This document shows positions 58,330-64,000 of a DNA stretch of 64,000 nt, one piece after another. The position numbers were made by a program, and so were the translations under genes. The stretch is from Engraulis encrasicolus (taxonomy: Eukaryota > Chordata > Actinopteri > Clupeiformes > Engraulidae), in contig NC_085869.1 of the NCBI RefSeq assembly GCF_034702125.1, forward strand, positions 49,054,197-49,118,196, in the 5' to 3' direction. The number at the start of each line of letters is the position of its first letter. Position 1 is the stretch's first letter. The notes under the pieces were generated by a model, which had not been told where the DNA came from, did no database searches, and worked only from the letters and a program-made list of their open reading frames with translations.

Positions 58330-58490
58330 GCTATCCCATCCCTCTCTTCTCCTCTCCTGTCCTCTTCTCTCCTTTCTTCTCCTCTCCTCTCCTCTCCTCT
58401 CCTGTCCTCTTCTCTCCTTTCTTCTCCTCTATCCTCCTCTCCCCCTCTCTTCTCCTCTCCTCTCTTCTCCTCTCCTCTCCAGGCTCGCTG
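58330..58490 (+). repeat. (TCTCC)n-type pyrimidine tract
   Basis: CTCCTCTCCTCTCC and CTGTCCTCTTCTCTCC blocks repeat with changes, pyrimidine on the sense strand of itgb5 intron 9. Confidence 0.88.
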
Positions 58491-59629
58491 GAGGCCCCCC
58501 TTCATTTCCCTCCCGCTCCTCGCTGCTCTCCTAATTGCGCTGCAAAGACAGTCGGCCATGTTAAAAGAGAGCGGGACCGGCCGACCGCGTCGGGCTCTGC
58601 ATGAATGGGATGCCCTGCTGAATGGGAAGGAGGATCGCATTGTTGAGGCCTGGGACTGGCCTGGCCTGGTGTAAGGGGTCTGTTATGGTGCTCTTTGGTT
58701 TGCCCCCTTGCCCCGTCCCCTCATTCTCCTGCACTCCTGTTGAGAGGGTAGGGTTGTCTCACACCGTGCCCAGCTGCCAATCTTGCCTGTGAAAAGCAGG
58801 ATGGAGGTGGTGGGTGGTGGTTTTTGGGAGGTAAGGGCAGCATCATTGGCACAGGCAAGGCAGGCAGCCCATGTGCCCGTTGCCCATGCGGCCTGCATCA
58901 GACACCCGCAGCATGTCAATTGGGGCCCCTCACAAAGGCAAAGCCGCAAGACTGCCCCCCCCCCTTCCCCTCTCACTCTCCTCCTCACTGCCTCACTAAG
59001 CTAAGTGAGAAACCCTGGGCCTTGGTGAAGAACACGAGGGCTTTTTCAGTGACATGGAGGCTAGCTAGCATTGATTTGAAATCCAAGCAATAGGGTCTTT
59101 TCAGTCCCACAACTCTCCGTTTTCCCCATTCAGAGGCTACTAAAGAGCCTGGCGTACATAAGGCATGGCGCTAAGCCGCTAGCCCTGGCTACAAGCCCAC
59201 ATGCATTGCTTTTAAATCCTCCCAGCAGGACGAAAATTGCACCCACACAAATGAGCGTTTTTTTTTGTGTGGCTCTTTGGCCTAAAGGCCTGGAAATAGC
59301 GTGATATTTTACTTGGAGATTTTCCATGTCAGTTTAAGAGGGCAAATGTTTTGTTGTTCCTCAGCATGTTGATATTTTGCATAGCTGAGTTGAAGACGAC
59401 ACCAGTTTTTTTTAGAGGGAGGGGAGCTGGTCACGCAAGGAAGCGCCAGTAAATCCTTCATGTTCGAGCCAGAATGCAGTCATGGCATTTAGGGAAAGAG
59501 TATTTTTTGCTTGTGGGTACTGGCTGCTGGTAACTTTGTTGGTGTTATTTTTTTTCCCTCTTTGCATCTGTTATTTTTTTCTCACTGGAATCAGAGTCTC
59601 TCTGCATGGGTCCACACATGCATACCTAT

Positions 59630-59732
<103 letters not shown>

Positions 59733-60624
59733 CATACAATGACTCGCACACACAAGCATGCATATGTGGTGACGATCTCTTTTGTATGTTTTTTTTTCTA
59801 TTAGCACAAGTATAAGAAAGAGAATGAAGCAAGTGCACGAATGTGTATTATCCAAGAAGTACCAATTCATTCTTCCGCTGTCACAATCCCATTTTTCAAT
59901 TCCCATATGCCTGAAACTATACAGTATTAGAAGTCCAAGTGCAAACACTCATCATGTGTGATGCTATTCTTGGTGCTAGTTTCTGTAAATACGAATTGTT
60001 CTCTTTGTTTCTCTGGAGGCCCAAGTCTTTCTCTTGGAGAGCAAAATTGTGTTTTATGGAGTTTGTTGGGTTGCGCTTTATGGAGTTAATGATTTTATGA
60101 CGGTCTTGATTGAAAACATGTGCCTCACACACACAACACCAGCCAAAAAAATGTAGCATTGCTAAAGCTGTGCATCCCTCGTTTTTTTAGCAGCTTGTGT
60201 TGCATTTTACTTGCTGTTAGTAGCGAGTCAATCAATGGTGAGACGGATATCTGAAACACTCCTCTCTCTATTTTGCCTTCTCCCTCCATCTCTGTTCCTT
60301 TTCTCCTCTCTCTCTCTTCTTTCATTTTCCATCTTCCTCTCCTCTGTCCATCCCTCTCCTGTCTTTATTCATCAGCTCTCTTCAATGAGCCAGTCAGGTC
60401 GGTTTGAGATTTTTAAACATGTTTAATCTCTGCCCTTCCTTTTCGCTCCATCTCTCCTGCTATCTCTCTTTTTTTCCCTTTCTCCATCTGTCTCTTGCCT
60501 TTTTCTCTGTCGTTCTGCTCTCTCCTACTCTGTCCTGTCTATATTTCACACTATCTCTTCCCAACTCCTTATTGGGTTATTATTTTGGCTGTTAGTAGTG
60601 AAATCTACATTGTGAAAACAGTTG

Positions 60625-60710
60625 CCAACATGTCAGCTTATGCCTTCATCAGGGTCGTCTGATGGTCAGATGAAGGATGACCCTGATGAAGGCGTAAGCT
60701 GAAACGTTGG
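60625..60710. repeat. 86-bp palindrome with TGATGAAGG core
   Basis: GTCAGCTTATGCCTTCATCA pairs with TGATGAAGGCGTAAGCTGAA. It has the same TGATGAAGG..GAAACGTT motif as the palindromes at 10501 and 17284. Confidence 0.8.
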
Positions 60711-61308
60711 TCATAAAAGTGGTGATGTGTGTGACAACACTGGTTTTCCGCAACCCACTGGACCGCTTTGCACACCTCGCACAGTATGCATATACTAGAA
60801 CTAAGAAAAGTAGTGAACGCTTAGCAGGAGTTATAGTGAACACCAGTACTATAAGCCAGTCAATCCTGAGATATGTGAAATTCTCCTGTCTCCCGTCCTG
60901 CTTCGCCCTCTATCCTCCTCCCCATCTCTTTATATTCATCTCTCTCCTATCATCTCATACCATCTCTTCTCTATATTCGTCAGCTCTCTCTTTGTCCAAT
61001 CAATTTTCTCTATGTCTCCTCTCCTACCCTGTCCTGTCTTAATTATCTCTCTCTTTCATTCTCTATCTCTCTTTCTCTGGGCAGCTTGCTCTCTCTACTA
61101 TCAAGCTATAGACAACCTTGAACTATTTGATAAGAAGTGGTGTGCAGATAAGGGGGTGTGGACAGTTAATGCGGATGGTGGATTAAGTTTTCTTTGGTAA
61201 GGGGTTGTTTTTTAGGGGGTAAGGTAGGGTGGTTTGGGGGGTGGGGACCATGGCTGCTTCAATAAAGGCATGTTAGGCAATGTCTCTCTCGCTCACTCTC
61301 TCCCTTTC

Positions 61309-61309
61309 T

Positions 61310-61386
<77 letters not shown>
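61309..61386 (+). repeat. (CT)n microsatellite
   Basis: A CT run of about 35 units on the sense strand of itgb5 intron 9. Confidence 0.94.
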
Positions 61387-61388
<2 letters not shown>

Positions 61389-61560
61389 TCTCTCTCTCCT
61401 CTCTCTCTCGCTCGCTCTGTCTTGTCTATATTCCTCATGGCCTCGTCCCAACTCCTCCTCTGATCATTAAGGCTGTTAGAAGTGAAAGCTAAACAGGATT
61501 TATTATGAGCGAGTCAATCCTGAGATATGTGAAACTCTCTCCTCTCCTGTCCTGCCTTGT

Positions 61561-64000
61561 CCCGATATCTTCCTCCCTAGCTCTCTTGCTTCCTCTCCTT
61601 TATCTCTTCCTTTTACTCTCTCCTAATCCTACTCCTACTGTCTCCGGTCTAGATTCGTCATCTCTCTCTCTCTCCCTCCTGTTCCTCTACGTCTCCTGTC
61701 TCCTTGCTCATTGGCCTCGCTTTCTCACGTGAACCCCCGAACAACCTCGAACCGCCGTAAGGCAGCCTCCTGAGCAGGTGTGTGAATGTGGGAATGTGTA
61801 TGTATGTGTATTTTGAGTCATAGTTGTGATACTGCCCTATATATAAATACATGTTGTGTATTGTATTGTATCTCTGTCTCCTGTCATGCCGTCTCCTCTC
61901 TGTAGTGGTAATTGTCTCTCTTCTCTACTCCCCCTGTGTGCATAAGCCCCTCGGTGTCTCCTGCCCTCTCCTGTCCTGTATTTGTCATCTGTCTATCTCT
62001 CCTTGTCTTCTATGTCTCCTGCCCTCTCCTGTCCTGTCTGTCATCTGTCGATCTCTCCTTCTCCTCCTCTATGTCTCCTGTCCTGCCCCCTCCTGTCTGC
62101 ATTGTGCCGTCTCTCTCCCCTGCTCCTGCTGTGTCCATATTAACCCCCACGCGGTGTCCAGCTCCATGTGACTCACATGTCTGTATAATGAGGGAGGGCT
62201 GAACTCCATTAGAGTCCAGGGAGCGCGGGCCGCGGCTCGCTGTGGGTGCTCCACTCTTACGCCCTCCTCTCCACTTCCGCTTTCCTCTCTTCCACTCTGC
62301 TCTCCTCTCTTCCGCCCCTTTTCTCCTCTCTTCTGCTTTTGCTCGCCTGTCCCATGTTCCACTCTCCTCTCCTTTCCTGTACTTTCCTTTGCCCTCTTTT
62401 CCCCTGCGTTCCGCTTCTTTCCTACATTCTCTCCTCTCCTCCAGTCTGCCCTCCTCCTCGCCTCCTCTGCGTCATGGTGCACCATGTGCTTGGTTAGTAT
62501 CTGATGGCGGCTGCCTGCCTGCCGTGCCGCCCCTCTTGCTGTCATGTGACTCCCCCCATGATGTGACGTGACGAGTCCCCATGCCAGTGACTGCGGCGAC
62601 TGCTGCCGTTCGGGCTTTCCCACTCTTTTGCCTCCTGCTGGCCAAGAAATTCAAGGAATGCGCACAGGTGGTGAACTGTGTGGCTGTGTGCAAGCGAGAG
62701 GGACGGAGAGAATAAGTGAGTTAAAGAGCGAGAGGGAGAGAGCTGTGTGTTTTTCCCGTCATCACCCTGCGCCCGCTCAACAAGGGCGTCTGTGTTCAGG
62801 GTTCAGGAAGAGTCTTAAATGTTTGTCATCCCGGTCGGCCGTGCCATGCCGTGCCTGCAGGGACGAGGTGAATCAGAGGCCTGCTGCACTATTCTCGTTC
62901 CCTGGCTATCACCACACTGCATCACAAGTTACAGAGTCTGAGTGGGAACCATGTATTTTCTGGAAGAAGTCGTCGATCTGAACTATTTAAAATACTACCT
63001 TAAGCTTGACCAGCGTGAAGCTGGTTTTGCACCTGGTGTTGGCATGATGGAGATCTGTAAACAAGCTATGTGCTTTGGGTGATAAACACGTATAATATAA
63101 TAACAGGTCTTGTTCTCTCTTTCTGTTCTGTGATCGAGGTGAATATTTCAGCGAGGGTTTCCATGCTTCCATGCATGGTATTGCCCAGGCTTCTTATATC
63201 TATTACCAGTGACGTGTATAATATACAGGTCAGTGACTAGTAGAGAGCAGAAGTAGAAGTGGAGCTGACAGTAATGTATTTATTTTAAGACAGTCAGGGG
63301 AAGAAACTCCACAGCTCTGTTGGTGAATATTTTATATGGCTGACGTGTTCCTCGAGGCAGTTGCATTAAAGCTTCAGCTGAAGGTGAGGCGCATCTCAGA
63401 AACACAGAGTTCTTTCCACTGTTCCACGGCCACCCTCAAATCTGCCTGCATGCATGTGCGTGCACAACTGTGTGTCAATGACCACCTTTGTGTGCGTGCG
63501 CGTGTGCGTGTGTGTGTGTGTGTGTGTGTTTCTTATTGAGTGGTGCTTTCATCAGAAATGTTCCTCTCTGTATGTCCATGTCCTGGTTTTAAAGTGAACA
63601 CTGTGGAGAGGAGTGCTTTCTCTCTCCCAGGACTTTCAGAGTACAGTAGCTCTAGATCCCTGCAGCGCTCTCAGGATCCCCATGCAGAAATGATGAACCT
63701 TCACACGTGATCTGGAAGAACACCCTGAACTGCTACTCTCTGGCAGAGACATAGACAGATGACAAGTTGATTGCATGTTCGTTCGTTCTTTCTTTCTCTT
63801 TTTCTTTTCCTTCTCCTTTCATTCTCTTCCCCCATCCCACTTTCTCTCTTTATTCAAGCCATTTCGCAGTGCTTCCATGCTTTGTCGTTCTTGCATGATG
63901 TGCCAGAGGTCACCTTGTTCTCTCAAACATCAACATGGCCTCCGTGGCCTTTTACTGAGGCTTTGCATCCCACCGCTCTGTAGTGTATGTCCCCCTGAGT
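61561..64000 (+). other. itgb5 intron 9, right end of window
   Basis: The segment is rich in CTCC and CTGTCTC pyrimidine blocks to about 62460, then of mixed composition, with a short (GT)n near 63505. I find no exon with the cysteine spacing of the integrin EGF repeats. Confidence 0.5.

Larger units (their letters stand above)
60213..61560 (+). repeat. Three diverged copies of a pyrimidine-rich unit
   Basis: GCTGTTAGTAG with GAGTCAATC (60213-60233), GGCTGTTAGTAGTGAAA (60588) with CAGTCAATCCTGAGATATGT (60856), and GGCTGTTAGAAGTGAAA (61471) with GAGTCAATCCTGAGATATGT (61511) mark three copies, each followed by CT-rich DNA. The second is stretched by about 230 bp that include the 60625 palindrome. 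Confidence 0.6.

Overview
The window looks like teleost fish nuclear DNA. It has spliced vertebrate genes with GT-AG introns, kilobases of non-coding sequence, long (CA)n and (CT)n microsatellites, tRNA-derived SINEs with the fish-type tail, Tc1, hAT and Harbinger-like DNA transposons, L2-like LINE sequence and a DIRS-like retroelement fragment. The species cannot be named from the sequence. There is no bacterial-type operon, CRISPR array, rRNA or functional tRNA gene.

Two protein-coding genes lie head to tail on the + strand. The first (coding part 13111..37027) is an rbm44-like RNA-binding protein. I assembled 16 coding exons by chaining splice phases; they give about 1040 residues, with one RRM near residues 805-880 and a conserved C-terminal segment. 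The RRM is broken by an apparent one-base deletion near 32699 that shifts the frame. The second gene (39130..beyond 64000) is itgb5, integrin beta-5. Nine exons are present: signal peptide, PSI, the N-terminal hybrid part, the beta-I (I-like) domain with its MIDAS motif, and the C-terminal hybrid part. They end at residue 418. The EGF repeats, transmembrane helix and tail must lie past the right edge.

Layout: 1-12000 is intergenic and transposon-rich, with a 1627-bp decayed Tc1 element, hAT insertions with exact target duplications, a 242-bp near-perfect palindrome, and weak signs of a spliced minus-strand transcript. 12000-37027 is rbm44. Its introns hold a DIRS-like fragment cut by two DNA transposons, a 6-kb region bounded by ~1-kb inverted arms around a LINE/SINE/hAT nest, and a 2.9-kb element with 1.2-kb inverted arms. 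37028-39129 is intergenic. 39130-64000 is itgb5, whose introns carry hAT, Harbinger-like and SINE insertions and many pyrimidine-strand (CT)n tracts.

The most unusual pattern is that the 3' end of several exons together with the 5' splice site has been copied into the intron just downstream: itgb5 exon 5 (four copies), itgb5 exon 9 (three), rbm44 exon 11 (two) and, more diverged, itgb5 exon 4. One copied donor would extend itgb5 exon 5 in frame by 24 codons. The two kilobase-scale inverted repeats in rbm44 introns could form long intramolecular dsRNA in the pre-mRNA. I found no wholly new multi-gene system.
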